Part shown: positions 45,338 through 53,879 of the stretch, piece by piece
Layout of the letters: each line of letters opens with the position of its first letter
Numbering within the stretch: position 1 is the stretch's first letter
Origin: Microterricola viridarii
Lineage (GTDB): Bacteria > Actinomycetota > Actinomycetes > Actinomycetales > Microbacteriaceae
Assembly: GCF_900104895.1 (NCBI RefSeq)
Contig: NZ_LT629742.1
Coordinates: forward strand, 3,596,001-3,660,000
Direction of reading: 5' to 3'
Length of the DNA stretch: 64,000 bases
Program-made: the position numbers and the translations under genes
Notes under the pieces: model-generated
Seen by the model: the letters and a program-made list of their open reading frames with translations, nothing else
The model's database searches: none
Told to the model about the DNA's origin: nothing

Positions 45338-45667
45338 ATGGGCGAACTTATCTACGGTGCAGAGACTTCTTACGAGATGGAAGACCGCACGCTCGCCCAC
45401 GTCAAGGTTGCGGTGGGCGCAAAACTCCGACGTCAGGAATCGTTCTACCTGAGCTGGGTCGTGCCGGCGTCGAGCGGATCGGGGCGGATCAGCATTTGGC
45501 TGTCTCCAGCCATCCCGCTGCAGTTCCACTTTCGGGGAAACACCGCCCCGAAGCTCAGCCCCATCTGGGTTCAGGCCTTGGAGCTGACGGCCGTCAGCGA
45601 TCGGGGCATGGTCGTGCTGCCCGAGAAAGAGGCCGAGGCCTACGTGCGGGAGCACCCGCACGTCTAG
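45338..45667 (+). CDS. DUF7882-family small protein (often misnamed ATP-dependent DNA ligase)
   Basis: 109 residues. MGELIYGAETSYEMEDRTLAHVKVAVGAKLRRQESFYLSW and ISIWLSPAIPLQFHF follow the pattern of a small protein family abundant in Microbacteriaceae that databases have called DNA ligase, without any ligase motif (no KxDG). Its role is unknown. It has a paralogue facing it at 45688-46014. Start ATG at 45338; the GTG six bases earlier is in frame and possible. No ribosome site is strong. Confidence 0.78.
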   Translation: MGELIYGAETSYEMEDRTLAHVKVAVGAKLRRQESFYLSWVVPASSGSGRISIWLSPAIPLQFHFRGNTAPKLSPIWVQALELTAVSDRGMVVLPEKEAEAYVREHPHV

Positions 45668-45687
45668 GCGTCACGGGCGGGGCCGAC

Positions 45688-46014
45688 TCACGCCGCAGTG
45701 ACCCCTGGTTCCGCATCCGGTTCTGGATCGACCCAGAGGTCGCCGGAGCCATTGGTGCTCACCATCAGGGCGTTGAGCCAAGCCCGGTTGAGTTCAGGTC
45801 GATCGGGATCCGTGAACTCGAACTCGAGCGGGATCGATGGGTGAATCCAGAGCGAGCTCCGGTGACTGTCGTCGCCGAGGCCCTCGATGCACGAGAGCGT
45901 GAAGGACTCCTGACGCCGGAGTTTGGTGACGACAACCGACTTCACGTGCGCCAGGGTGCGATCGTCCAGTTCGACGCGGCGCTCCCCGCCACCATAGATA
46001 ATTGCGCCCATCAT
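45688..46014 (-). CDS. DUF7882-family small protein, facing paralogue
   Basis: 108 residues. MGAIIYGGGERRVELDDRTLAHVKSVVVTKLRRQESFTLS and SSLWIHPSIPLEFEF align with the protein at 45338-45667; both keep IYG, DRTLAHVK, KLRRQESF and PxIPL. It runs toward it, stops 20 bases apart. Two Met codons (46014 and 46011) could start it. Differences are in the loop before SxLW and in the acidic C-terminus. Confidence 0.78.
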   Translation of the reverse strand: MMGAIIYGGGERRVELDDRTLAHVKSVVVTKLRRQESFTLSCIEGLGDDSHRSSLWIHPSIPLEFEFTDPDRPELNRAWLNALMVSTNGSGDLWVDPEPDAEPGVTAA

Positions 46015-46036
46015 GCACCCCGTGTTCTGGTTCGAA

Positions 46037-46056
46037 GCCAGAGGGATCCCTCCGGC
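46037..46056. promoter_or_regulatory. Palindrome before minus-strand DUF7882 gene
   Basis: GAGGGATCCCTC (46041-46052) is a perfect 12-base palindrome, flanked by GCC and GGC to give a 20-base dyad with one mismatch pair, 23 bases upstream of the start at 46014. Confidence 0.45.
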
Positions 46057-46120
46057 AATCTCAGCCCACCCTACCGCCTGACGCCCATTCGGGGGTCATT
46101 TCGGCTCCGAGCACGGCCGC

Positions 46121-46131
46121 TTGTCAAGCCC
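46121..46131 (+). promoter_or_regulatory. TTGTCAAGCCC word upstream of acidic small protein
   Basis: TTGTCAAGCCC ends 60 bases before the start at 46192; TATCGTGG (46155-46162) lies 34 bases downstream of its first base and could be the -10 box. Same layout as at the SDR gene (43516-43526, minus). Confidence 0.5.
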
Positions 46132-46191
46132 ACGCGGTTCTCAAGCTTCGGAACTATCGTGGGAGCATCCGAGCCTGAGGAGCTGATTCAC

Positions 46192-46407
46192 ATGAGCGAC
46201 CAGAACGACGACCGACTGAACGACAACCGGCTGAACGACCCGCAACAGATGGAGGATGACCTCCTGATGGAGGACGAGATCACGGTGCCGGCCGACGAGG
46301 GCGTGTTCGAGAACGAGGACGCCGCGGAACCCGAGCACAAACGAACCGGGGTGTTGGGCGACCCCCTCGACGTCAACATCGGCGAGGACACCGGCCTCCT
46401 CGAGTGA
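46192..46407 (+). CDS. Small very acidic protein
   Basis: 71 residues, more than a third Asp/Glu, with an early imperfect repeat (DDRLNDNRLNDPQQMEDD) and the ending GVLGDPLDVNIGEDTGLLE. No membrane segment; probably disordered until bound. ATG at 46192 with GAGGAG upstream. Family not recognised, though similar short acidic proteins are common in this group of actinobacteria. Confidence 0.72.
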   Translation: MSDQNDDRLNDNRLNDPQQMEDDLLMEDEITVPADEGVFENEDAAEPEHKRTGVLGDPLDVNIGEDTGLLE

Positions 46408-46453
46408 GGGCGTCGCGGATGCCGCGGCGCCGGTGTTCTGGCAGACTCGTGCC

Positions 46454-47125
46454 ATGAAAACGTCGATCGGCAACCCGGGCGGCTCGGCGGAGCGGCCAGC
46501 GATCTTCTTCGACTCCCCCGAGGAGTTCCGGGCCTGGCTGGTGGCCAACCACGAGACCGAGACCGAGCTCTGGATGGGGCTCTACAAGAAGCACGTGCCA
46601 GAGCGCGGCCTCACCTGGGAGCAGGCCGTTCCCGAGGCGCTCTGCTTCGGCTGGATCGACTCCGTGGCCCAACGCATCGACGACGACGCCCGGCGCCAGC
46701 GGTGGACCCCGCGCAAGGGCGCGAGCACCTGGTCGAGCGTGAACATCGCCCTGGTCGAGCAGCTCACCGCCGCCGGCAAGATGCACCCGGCCGGCCTCGC
46801 CGCCTTCGAGCGCCGCCGCGCCGACCGCTCCGGGGTGTACTCACACGAGAACCCCGAGCAGGAGTTCTCACCCGAGGCGTCGGCCCGGCTGGCTGCGAAC
46901 CCGGCGGCATCCGCATTCTGGGCGGCCGCAACGCCGACGTACCGCCGCCAGGCCACCCATTGGGTGCTCTCGGCGAAGCAGGAGGCCACCCGGGAGCGCC
47001 GGCTGGCCCAGCTCATCGACGACAGCGCCGCCGGGGTCTTGGTGCCGTTCCAGCGCTACGGCGAGGTGCCCAAGTGGGCGGCGCGGGCCGCCGAGGCGGC
47101 GCGCGCGGCCTCCTCGAACAGCTGA
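46454..47125 (+). CDS. YdeI/OmpD-associated family protein
   Basis: 223 residues. PAIFFDSPEEFRAWLVANHETETELWMGLYKKH, LTWEQAVPEALCFGWIDSVAQRIDDDARRQRWTPRKGASTWSSVNIALVEQL and AAFERRRADRSGVYSHE are the blocks of this family (bacteriocin-protection YdeI-like, DUF1801-neighbouring). Function is not well defined. Start ATG at 46454, close to the acidic gene but with its own context. Its stop lies three bases from the stop of the convergent hydrolase. Confidence 0.85.
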   Translation: MKTSIGNPGGSAERPAIFFDSPEEFRAWLVANHETETELWMGLYKKHVPERGLTWEQAVPEALCFGWIDSVAQRIDDDARRQRWTPRKGASTWSSVNIALVEQLTAAGKMHPAGLAAFERRRADRSGVYSHENPEQEFSPEASARLAANPAASAFWAAATPTYRRQATHWVLSAKQEATRERRLAQLIDDSAAGVLVPFQRYGEVPKWAARAAEAARAASSNS

Positions 47126-47128
47126 GCG

Positions 47129-47929
47129 CTAGCCGCGCTCCTCGAAGAAGGCGAGCGCGGCCTCCCGGAACACGCGGGAGCCGGGGGCGTTGAAGTGGTG
47201 CCGCCCGGGCAGCTCGACGAAGGAACCGTGCGGGGTGGCATCCGCCAACTGCTTCGAGCCCTCCAGGATGGCGTCCTCGCTGCCCGTCGCGAAGAGGATC
47301 GGCTGCAGCGGCGGGTGCGTGACATCGGGGTCGGCGTCGCCGAAGCGCATGCCCTCGGCGAGCGCGATGAGGGCGCGCAGGTCGTTGCCGGCGACGCGCT
47401 CGGCGAGCGTCACGTAGTTGAGGGTGGTCTTGTCCTCGAGCGGGGTGCCCTGCTCGGCGTAGGCGCGCGCCTGCTCGATCTGCAGCCGGGCGAGCGGCAC
47501 GCCGTCGGGGATGCCGCCGAGCACCGCGCGCCGCACCAACTCCGGGTGCGCCACGGCGAGCTGCCAGCCGACGCGGGCGCCGAGCGAGTAGCCGGCGTAG
47601 AGCACCGAGTCGAGCATGTAGGTGTCGAGCACGGTGACCAGGTCGGCCACGAAGGCGTCCATGCTGAAGTCGGCCGCGTCGTGCGGCTTGTCGCTCGCGC
47701 CGTGCCCGCGCTGGTCGACGCCGAGCACCCGGAATCCGGCCCGCGTCAGGTCGCGCACCCAGCCGGTGTTGACCCAGTTGTCGCGGCAGCTCGACGCGAA
47801 GCCGTGCACGCAGAGCACGGTCGGCGCGTCGTCGTCGCCCCAGAGGTAGGTGGCGATGCGGCGCCCGTCGTCCGACATCACGAATTGCGGATGCGGCATC
47901 TCGGTGAGGGCCGGAAAGGCAGGAGTCAT
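47129..47929 (-). CDS. Alpha/beta-hydrolase
   Basis: 266 residues. VLCVHGFASSCRDNW is the oxyanion-hole HG motif, GVDQRGHGASDKP the strand-4 motif, AGYSLGARVGW holds the nucleophile Ser in GxSxG near 112, a Glu/Asp in GSEDAILEG near 220 and the His in PGRHHFNAPG near 245, so the triad is complete. Substrate unknown. Start ATG at 47929 with GAGAGA nine bases upstream; an ATG nine bases earlier is possible. Downstream of the TetR gene on the same strand. Confidence 0.88.
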   Translation of the reverse strand: MTPAFPALTEMPHPQFVMSDDGRRIATYLWGDDDAPTVLCVHGFASSCRDNWVNTGWVRDLTRAGFRVLGVDQRGHGASDKPHDAADFSMDAFVADLVTVLDTYMLDSVLYAGYSLGARVGWQLAVAHPELVRRAVLGGIPDGVPLARLQIEQARAYAEQGTPLEDKTTLNYVTLAERVAGNDLRALIALAEGMRFGDADPDVTHPPLQPILFATGSEDAILEGSKQLADATPHGSFVELPGRHHFNAPGSRVFREAALAFFEERG

Positions 47930-48010
47930 GGCAACCATTCTCTCGCGCAGGATGCACGGTCGCGCGACGCGCGCGGCACCGGGCACGAGCAGAGAGAGCG
48001 CCTCACAGCG

Positions 48011-48640
48011 CTAGATCACCGCGCGGAGCTGCGCCATCGCCCGTTCGAAATCGGCTTCACTGGCCTCCACGTCGCCGACCGACGACAGCCACCCTCCCGC
48101 CATCACCGTGAGTGCGGCGTACACGGCGTTGGTGGCGAGCGATGCCTCGCGCTCCGGCTCCCCTGGCAGCTTGGCCAGCTCGGGGTGCGCGCGCAGCCAG
48201 CTCGCGGCCGCCTCCATCAAACGCTCCCCCGTCTCGACGAGCAGAATGGTTCCCACCCTGCGGGCGGCCGGCTGCTCGGCCGCGAGACGGGCCCGCATCC
48301 GCGCGACGTCACTGTTGACGTGGGCGTGGCCGATCGAGGCGAAGATCAGCTTGTACAGGCCGCGCGTCAGATCGTCGGGTGCCTGGTCGAGCACCGCGGC
48401 CGCCTCCTCGCCGCCGAGCACCGGGATAGGGCGCCCCACGATGGCGGCGTCGCGCGACGGGAAGTAGTTGAACAGGGTGCTGCGCGAGACATCCGCGCGC
48501 TCACAGATCGCCTCGACGGTCACGTGGTCGAAGCCCAGCTCGAGCGCGAGCTCGACGGAGGCCATCTCGATGGCGTTCTCGGTGGCGCGACGCTTGCGGG
48601 CGCGCAGCCCCTCGGGGGCGGGGGTCGCAGTGTGAGGCAT
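48011..48640 (-). CDS. TetR-family transcriptional regulator
   Basis: 209 residues. FDHVTVEAICERADVSRSTLFNYFPSRDAAIVG near residue 38-70 is the TetR helix-turn-helix. ATG at 48640 with GGAG upstream. It lies 115 bases after the acyl-CoA ligase gene and 80 before the hydrolase on the same strand, so it could regulate either set. Ligand unknown; an acyl-CoA would be sensible given the neighbours. Confidence 0.88.
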   Translation of the reverse strand: MPHTATPAPEGLRARKRRATENAIEMASVELALELGFDHVTVEAICERADVSRSTLFNYFPSRDAAIVGRPIPVLGGEEAAAVLDQAPDDLTRGLYKLIFASIGHAHVNSDVARMRARLAAEQPAARRVGTILLVETGERLMEAAASWLRAHPELAKLPGEPEREASLATNAVYAALTVMAGGWLSSVGDVEASEADFERAMAQLRAVI

Positions 48641-48755
48641 GATTCTCCGGTCCGTGGCGTGCGCCGCGCGGAATTCGGGGCTTCGAGGTCGTTCGCCCCA
48701 CTCTACCGTTGGGCATTCGGGATTCAGCTTTGACAGGCGGCGGGGCGGGGTGTCG

Positions 48756-50474
48756 CTACTCACCCTCTGGCGCGGCGCGCACAGCGTTGCGGTCGGCGAC
48801 GAGGGTATCGCGCACCCGGCGGCGCAGGATCTTGCCGATCAGCGACTTCGGCAGCTCCTCCCAGACCAGGTACGTCGACGGCCGCTTGTACTCGGCCAGC
48901 TGCTCGCGGGCCAGCGCGCGCGCGGCATCCGCGTCGAAGGTGGCGCCGGGCTCGAGGACGACCGCGGCCGTCACGACCTCGACGCCGCCGCCGCGCGGCA
49001 CGCCGACGACCACGGACTCCACCACGCCGGGCAGCTGGTTCAGCACCGCCTCGACCTCGCTCGGCGAGACGTTGAAGCCGCCGGTGATGATGATCTCCTT
49101 CTTGCGGTCGACGACGGTGACGAAGCCGTCTTCGTCCTGCACCACGAGGTCTCCGGTGCGCAGCCAGCCGCCGGGCAACAGGGTCGCGGCGGTGTCCTCC
49201 GGCCGGTTCCAGTAGCCCTGGAACACCTGCGGGCCGGCGATCAGCAGCTCGCCCGTCTCACCGAGGGCAACCTCGACGTCTGGGTTGTTCGGGTCGACGA
49301 CGCGCATGTCGATGGAGGGGAAGGGGATGCCGATGGTGCCCAGCTTGCGGGTGTCGCTGAACGGGTTCGCCAGGGCGACCGGGCTCGACTCGGTCAACCC
49401 ATAGCCTTCGTTGAGCATGCTGCCGGCGAGATCCTCCCAGCGCTTCACGACGGCCGGGGTCAGCGTCATCGCGCCGGAGATGGCGTAGACGACGCCGCTC
49501 AGGTCGAGTTTGCCGTCGCGGGCGACGCGGGCCAGGCGGTCGAACATCGGCGGCACCGCCGGAACGAAGGTGGGCGGGAACCGCTTCGCCGCCTGCGAGA
49601 CGAGCTCCGGGTCGAACGTCGGGAACAGCACGGCACGCGACCCGGTCTCCACCGAGTAGATCACCGAGAGCAGCAGGCCGAAGGAGTGGAACATGGGCAG
49701 CAGGCCGTAGATGCTGCCCTCTCCGCGGGTGAACTCCGGCATCCACGCGGCCCCCTGGCGGGCGTTCGACCACAGGTTGGCGTGCGTGATCATGGCGCCC
49801 TTGGGTGCCCCCGTCGTTCCCGAGGTGTACTGCAGGCAGGCGACGTCGGATGCCGCGGGGCGCGGGTGGTTCGCCGGCAGCGGCGCCGAGCGCTCCAGCG
49901 CGGCGAACGCCACGGTGCCCGTGGTGGGCCCGGTGAGCTTCGCGCGCGACTCCTTGGCCTTCGCCACCGGCAGGCGCAGCGCGAGGCGCGTCAGGAACGG
50001 CATCGCGCGGGTCACGTCGACCGCGATGACGGTGTTGATGCCGAGCTCGGCGGGCAGCGACTGGATGGTGGGCGCGACCTTGTCCCAGCTGACGACGACG
50101 GTGGCGCCGTGGTCGCGGAACTGCGTCTCGAGCTCGTCGCGGGTGTACAGCGGGTTGTGCTCGACGACGATCGCGCCGAGGCGCAGCACCGCGTAGAAGG
50201 CGATGACGTGCTGCGGCGCGTTCGGCATGATGAGGGCGACCCGGTCGCCGGCCTTCACCCCGAGCGTGGCCAGCCCGTTCGCGACCCGCGCGACCCGGTC
50301 GGCGAGCTCACGGTAGGTCACCGTCTCGCCGAAGAAGCTGATGGCGTCCTGCCCGGGCCAGCGGGCCACGCTCCCGTCCAGCAGGTCGACGAGCGACCCG
50401 GTGACCGGCTCGATGTCGACGGGGGTTCCGGGCGCGTAGAAGCGGTTCCAGGCGCGGGTCTCGTTCAGATTCAC
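48756..50474 (-). CDS. Long-chain acyl-CoA ligase (AMP-forming)
   Basis: 572 residues. YTSGTTGAPKGAMITHANL near residue 216 is the AMP-binding P-loop, GYGLTESSPVA the A5 motif, GELLIAGPQVFQGYWNRPEDTAATLLPGGWLRTGD the A7 motif and GGFNVSPSEVEAVL and KRP..YLVWEELPKSLIGKILRR the C-terminal hinge and catalytic Lys. This is FadD-like. It activates fatty acids with ATP and CoA. GTG start at 50474 with TGGAGCG upstream. It follows the methyltransferase gene by 56 bases, and may supply or use branched fatty acids made by the two genes upstream. Confidence 0.92.
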   Translation of the reverse strand: MNLNETRAWNRFYAPGTPVDIEPVTGSLVDLLDGSVARWPGQDAISFFGETVTYRELADRVARVANGLATLGVKAGDRVALIMPNAPQHVIAFYAVLRLGAIVVEHNPLYTRDELETQFRDHGATVVVSWDKVAPTIQSLPAELGINTVIAVDVTRAMPFLTRLALRLPVAKAKESRAKLTGPTTGTVAFAALERSAPLPANHPRPAASDVACLQYTSGTTGAPKGAMITHANLWSNARQGAAWMPEFTRGEGSIYGLLPMFHSFGLLLSVIYSVETGSRAVLFPTFDPELVSQAAKRFPPTFVPAVPPMFDRLARVARDGKLDLSGVVYAISGAMTLTPAVVKRWEDLAGSMLNEGYGLTESSPVALANPFSDTRKLGTIGIPFPSIDMRVVDPNNPDVEVALGETGELLIAGPQVFQGYWNRPEDTAATLLPGGWLRTGDLVVQDEDGFVTVVDRKKEIIITGGFNVSPSEVEAVLNQLPGVVESVVVGVPRGGGVEVVTAAVVLEPGATFDADAARALAREQLAEYKRPSTYLVWEELPKSLIGKILRRRVRDTLVADRNAVRAAPEGE

Positions 50475-50530
50475 CGCTCCAGCATAGTTTCCCTGATTCC
50501 CGCTCACTTTCACCCCCGGTGCCGCGGCGC

Positions 50531-51883
50531 TCAGGGCGTCCACCACGGGCGCAGCGGCAGGTCGCCAATGCCGCCCTTCGCATCCGGTTTGACGGCGAGC
50601 ACCTGGTGCAGCTGGATGCCGTTGCTCTCGAAGGCGAGCCGGGAGCCCGCCATGTACAGGCCCCACACCTTGGCGGTCGGCAGCCCCACCTCGGCGACCG
50701 CCTCGTCCCAGTGGGCGACGAGGTTGGCGCACCAATCGCGCAGCGTCAACGCGTAGTGCCGGCGCAGGTTCTCCTCGTGCAGCACCTCGAGGCCGACATC
50801 CTGCGCTGCGGTGATGATGCGGCCCGAGCCGGTCAGCTCGCCGTCGGGGAAGACGTAGCGGTCGATGAAGCCGCCGGCCGCTGCTTTGTGCGTGTTCTCC
50901 GGCCGGGTGATGCAGTGGTTGAGCAGCAGGCCGCCCGGGCGCAGCCGCGACTGCAGGAACGCGAAGTACGCCGCGTAGTTGCGCACGCCGATGTGCTCGA
51001 GCAGCCCGATCGACGAGACGGCGTCGAAGCGGGTCTCGCCGATGTCGCGGTAGTCGCCGTAGCGCACCTCCGCCAGCCCGGCGAGGCCCTCGTCGGCGAT
51101 GGCCTGCTGGGCCCACGCGGTCTGCTCCCTCGACAGGGTCACCCCGGTGGCGCGGATGCCGCGACGGGCGGCGTAGCGCACCATGCCGCCCCAGCCGCAG
51201 CCGACGTCCAGCAGCCGGTCGCCGGGCTTCAGCCGCAGCTTCTCGAACACCAGCCGGTACTTGTTCTCCTGTGCCTCGTCGAGCGTGGCGCCCGCGTCCG
51301 GGTAGCACGCGCAGGTGTAGGTCATGGAGGGGCCGAGCACCCACTCGTAGAAGGTGTTGGACACGTCGTAGTGGTGGTGGATCGCATCGGCGTCGCGGCC
51401 CTTGCTGTGCCGCAGGCCCGAGGCGGCGCGGCGCCAGCGGGCGGGCGCCTCCTCGGGCGGCGGGGCGACCGGCAGCAGGTGCGAGACGCCGATGGAGCGG
51501 ACGATGTCGGCGATCACGCGCGGCTGCGGCAGCGTGAAGACGAGGTCCCCGGCGAGCGCCTTGAGCAGCTCGTACGGGTCGCCGGGGTGCACCCCGTGGA
51601 CCTCGAGGTCGCCGGCGATGTAGGCGCGGGCGAGGCCGAGGTCGCCGCGGGCGGTGGCCAGGTAGCTGGTGCCGCGCGGCGATTTCAGCTCGATGCCGAG
51701 GGTTGCATCCGGCGGCCCGGCGGAGCTGCCGTCGTAGGCGGTGAAGCGCAGCGGGAGCCGGCCGCCGGCCAGAATCTCCAGGACCTGCGCCAGGGTCAGC
51801 TTGGGCGCTGGCGCGCCCGATTCACCGTGTTCTTCCCTGCCGTGTTCTGCGTTGTCCGGCATCCGCTCTTTGAACGTCGTCAT
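50531..51883 (-). CDS. Cyclopropane-fatty-acyl-phospholipid synthase-type methyltransferase
   Basis: 450 residues. AIHHHYDVSNTFYEWVLGPSMTYTCACY near 170-197, LLDVGCGWGGMVRYAARRGIRATGVTLSREQ near 222 (SAM site) and SIGLLEHIGVRNYAAYF are CFA-synthase motifs; the N-terminal 120 residues form the usual lipid-binding domain. It adds a methyl(ene) from SAM to a phospholipid-bound unsaturated acyl chain. Its ATG overlaps the FAD oxidoreductase stop by four bases. That exact pairing is known from 10-methyl fatty acid loci (tmsB/bfaA type), where the product is a 10-methylene chain rather than a cyclopropane. Placing it in that group is inference from context. Confidence 0.88.
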   Translation of the reverse strand: MTTFKERMPDNAEHGREEHGESGAPAPKLTLAQVLEILAGGRLPLRFTAYDGSSAGPPDATLGIELKSPRGTSYLATARGDLGLARAYIAGDLEVHGVHPGDPYELLKALAGDLVFTLPQPRVIADIVRSIGVSHLLPVAPPPEEAPARWRRAASGLRHSKGRDADAIHHHYDVSNTFYEWVLGPSMTYTCACYPDAGATLDEAQENKYRLVFEKLRLKPGDRLLDVGCGWGGMVRYAARRGIRATGVTLSREQTAWAQQAIADEGLAGLAEVRYGDYRDIGETRFDAVSSIGLLEHIGVRNYAAYFAFLQSRLRPGGLLLNHCITRPENTHKAAAGGFIDRYVFPDGELTGSGRIITAAQDVGLEVLHEENLRRHYALTLRDWCANLVAHWDEAVAEVGLPTAKVWGLYMAGSRLAFESNGIQLHQVLAVKPDAKGGIGDLPLRPWWTP

Positions 51884-53271
51884 CGTCGTTGCACCGCCTT
51901 CGCGTAGAGGTCGAGGAGTCGTGAGTCTGGGTCGTACCGCCGCTTCACCGCGCGGTAGGCCTCGCCGCCGTAGAGCGCGTCGAACTCGGCCGGCGTATAG
52001 AAGGAGTCGGAGTACAGCGACTTGTGGCCGTCCAGCGCGCTCACCTTGCGCTCGATCATCCGGTTCGTCTGGCCGGTCAGCCGCCCGACGGGCACCGTCG
52101 ACCAGAAGCCGACGTTGACGTAGCCGCGGTTCGGCTGCAACGGGTAGAGCGGCCAACCGGCAGCCGTCTCGCCCACCTCGCGCAATCGCAGCGGGCACAG
52201 CCAGATCGGGGTGATCGGCACCCGGGCCAGGAACCAGTCCAGGAACTCGACGCAGCGCTCGATCGGGATCTCGACGTCTTGCACGACCCGCTCCCGCCGC
52301 GGCTTGCCCTTGACCCGTTCGAGGCGGTCACCGATGTGGAAGCGCTGCTCATACTTCATCAGCGTCCCGTAGAAGCTGCTGCGCCGGTAGCGTTTCGGCC
52401 AGAGCCGGCGGAGGCGCGGGTTCTGCGCGCCGAACGCCTCAGAGCACCAGAACCAGTCGGTGTCCCAGCGCCACAGGTAGTCGTGGATGGTGAGCCGGTC
52501 GGTCTTGACGCCGGCCTCGTGCTGGATGGAGCGGTAGTAGATGGCCTGGTCGGTGTAGTCGCTGACCGGGCCGGGCGCATCGCTCTGCGTGCCCAGGCAG
52601 AGATAGCCCTCCTCCTCGCTGAACACGACGCCGTCGAGGTAGTCGACGCGGATGCCGTCCAGCTGCCGGGTCTCGGTGATGCGGCTCATCTCCGCGACCA
52701 GCTCGGTGAGGGAGTGGAAGCGCACATGCCGGAGCTCGACGAACGGCTTCACCTCCTCCAGCTCGATGCGGAGGCGCACCGCGTAGCCAAGGGTGCCGTA
52801 GGAGTTGGGGAACGCGCGGAACAGGTCGGGGTTCTCCTCCGGCGACGCGGTGAGCAGCTCTCCCGCGCCGGTCAGGATGTCCATCTCGAGCACCGACTCG
52901 TGCGGCAGGCCGTTGCGGAATGACGTCGACTCGATGCCGAGGCCGGTGACCGCCCCGCCGAGGGTGATGGTCTTCAGCTGCGGCACCACCAGCGGAGCCA
53001 GCCCGTGCGGCAGCGTCGCGGCGACCAGGTCCTCGTAGGTGCACATGCCGGCGACATCCGCGGTGCGCGCCTCGGGGTCGACAGCGATGACGTCGGTCAG
53101 CCCGGTGGTGTCCAGGCCCGGCGCGCGCGCCTGGGTGCGCGTGCGGAACAGGTTGGAGGTCGGCTTGGCCAGCCGCACCGGCGCGCCGTCCGGCAGCGCC
53201 CGATAGCTCGCCAGTAGGCGCTGCACGCCATCGGCGTGAGCGACCCGTGCATCAACCGGAGCGACGGACAC
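51880..53271 (-). CDS. FAD-binding oxidoreductase (DHCR24/UfaA1/TmsA-like)
   Basis: 463 residues. VVPQLKTITLGGAVTGLGIESTSFRNGLPHESVLEMDILTG near 94-135 is the p-cresol-methylhydroxylase-type FAD-binding core, followed by a C-terminal substrate domain with Trp-rich stretches (DYLWRWDTDWFWCSEAFGAQNP). Relatives reduce a carbon-carbon double bond with NADPH, including the enzymes that reduce 10-methylene to 10-methyl stearate. It is the first gene of the FAD oxidoreductase-methyltransferase-ligase set. A sterol substrate is unlikely in this organism. Start ATG at 53271. Confidence 0.87.
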   Translation of the reverse strand: MSVAPVDARVAHADGVQRLLASYRALPDGAPVRLAKPTSNLFRTRTQARAPGLDTTGLTDVIAVDPEARTADVAGMCTYEDLVAATLPHGLAPLVVPQLKTITLGGAVTGLGIESTSFRNGLPHESVLEMDILTGAGELLTASPEENPDLFRAFPNSYGTLGYAVRLRIELEEVKPFVELRHVRFHSLTELVAEMSRITETRQLDGIRVDYLDGVVFSEEEGYLCLGTQSDAPGPVSDYTDQAIYYRSIQHEAGVKTDRLTIHDYLWRWDTDWFWCSEAFGAQNPRLRRLWPKRYRRSSFYGTLMKYEQRFHIGDRLERVKGKPRRERVVQDVEIPIERCVEFLDWFLARVPITPIWLCPLRLREVGETAAGWPLYPLQPNRGYVNVGFWSTVPVGRLTGQTNRMIERKVSALDGHKSLYSDSFYTPAEFDALYGGEAYRAVKRRYDPDSRLLDLYAKAVQRR

Positions 53272-53381
53272 GCTCCCACGCTAGTCCGCAACGCCGCGGG
53301 CCGCGACCTCCAATCCGGCGGGAGGTCTCCGCCGTTCCGCAGACGCATTGCGGGGCGTGGCCATCGGCTGGGGCCGCCCGT

Positions 53382-53879
53382 TCAGCCTTGGAAGTCCTCC
53401 GGGTCCACGTCGTCCAGGAACCTTTTGAATTCGTCGAGCGCCTCGTCCTCGTCGGCGACCGTCTCCACCATGGCGGCGGGGATCCCCGCCGCCTCCAACA
53501 CCGCGTCGGCGACGAAGAGCGGCGTCTGGGTCCGCACCGCGAGGGCGACGGAATCCGAGGGCCGGGCATCCAGCACCAGCCGGCCGGCAGCCGTGGCGAG
53601 CGTGATCTCGGAGTAGAAGGTGCCCTCGTCGATGCGGGTCACCTCCACCCGTTCGACGCGGGCGCCGACGCTGTCGACCAGCGTCTTCATCAGGTCGTGG
53701 GTCAGCGGCCGCGGGGGCGGGTCGCCGCCCAGGGCGAAGAGCGTCGAGGTCGCCTCCTGCTCGCCGACCCAAATCGGCAGCACCTGCCCGACGCCGGGCG
53801 CATCGGAGAGCGACTTCAGCAGGATGACGTGCTGACCCTCGACGTCCAGGGCGACCCCGAGTACGCGAACCTCTACCAT
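53382..53879 (-). CDS. Bifunctional nuclease family protein (DUF151)
   Basis: 165 residues. VRVLGVALDVEGQHVILLKSLSD, LPIWVGEQEATSTLFALGGDPPPRPLTHDL and LVLDARPSDSVALAVRTQTPLFVADAVLEAAG are the DUF151 blocks. Members have been reported to have RNase and DNase activity and to affect stress or wound response; the natural role in actinobacteria is unclear. The usual neighbours (MerR regulators) are absent. ATG at 53879 with GGAG upstream. The C-terminus is acidic (DEDEALDEFKRFLDDVDPEDFQG). Confidence 0.88.
   Translation of the reverse strand: MVEVRVLGVALDVEGQHVILLKSLSDAPGVGQVLPIWVGEQEATSTLFALGGDPPPRPLTHDLMKTLVDSVGARVERVEVTRIDEGTFYSEITLATAAGRLVLDARPSDSVALAVRTQTPLFVADAVLEAAGIPAAMVETVADEDEALDEFKRFLDDVDPEDFQG

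Noticed and set aside
45338-45667. ATP-dependent DNA ligase
   Set aside because: No KxDG active-site motif or nucleotidyltransferase length. The name is a known mislabel for this small family.
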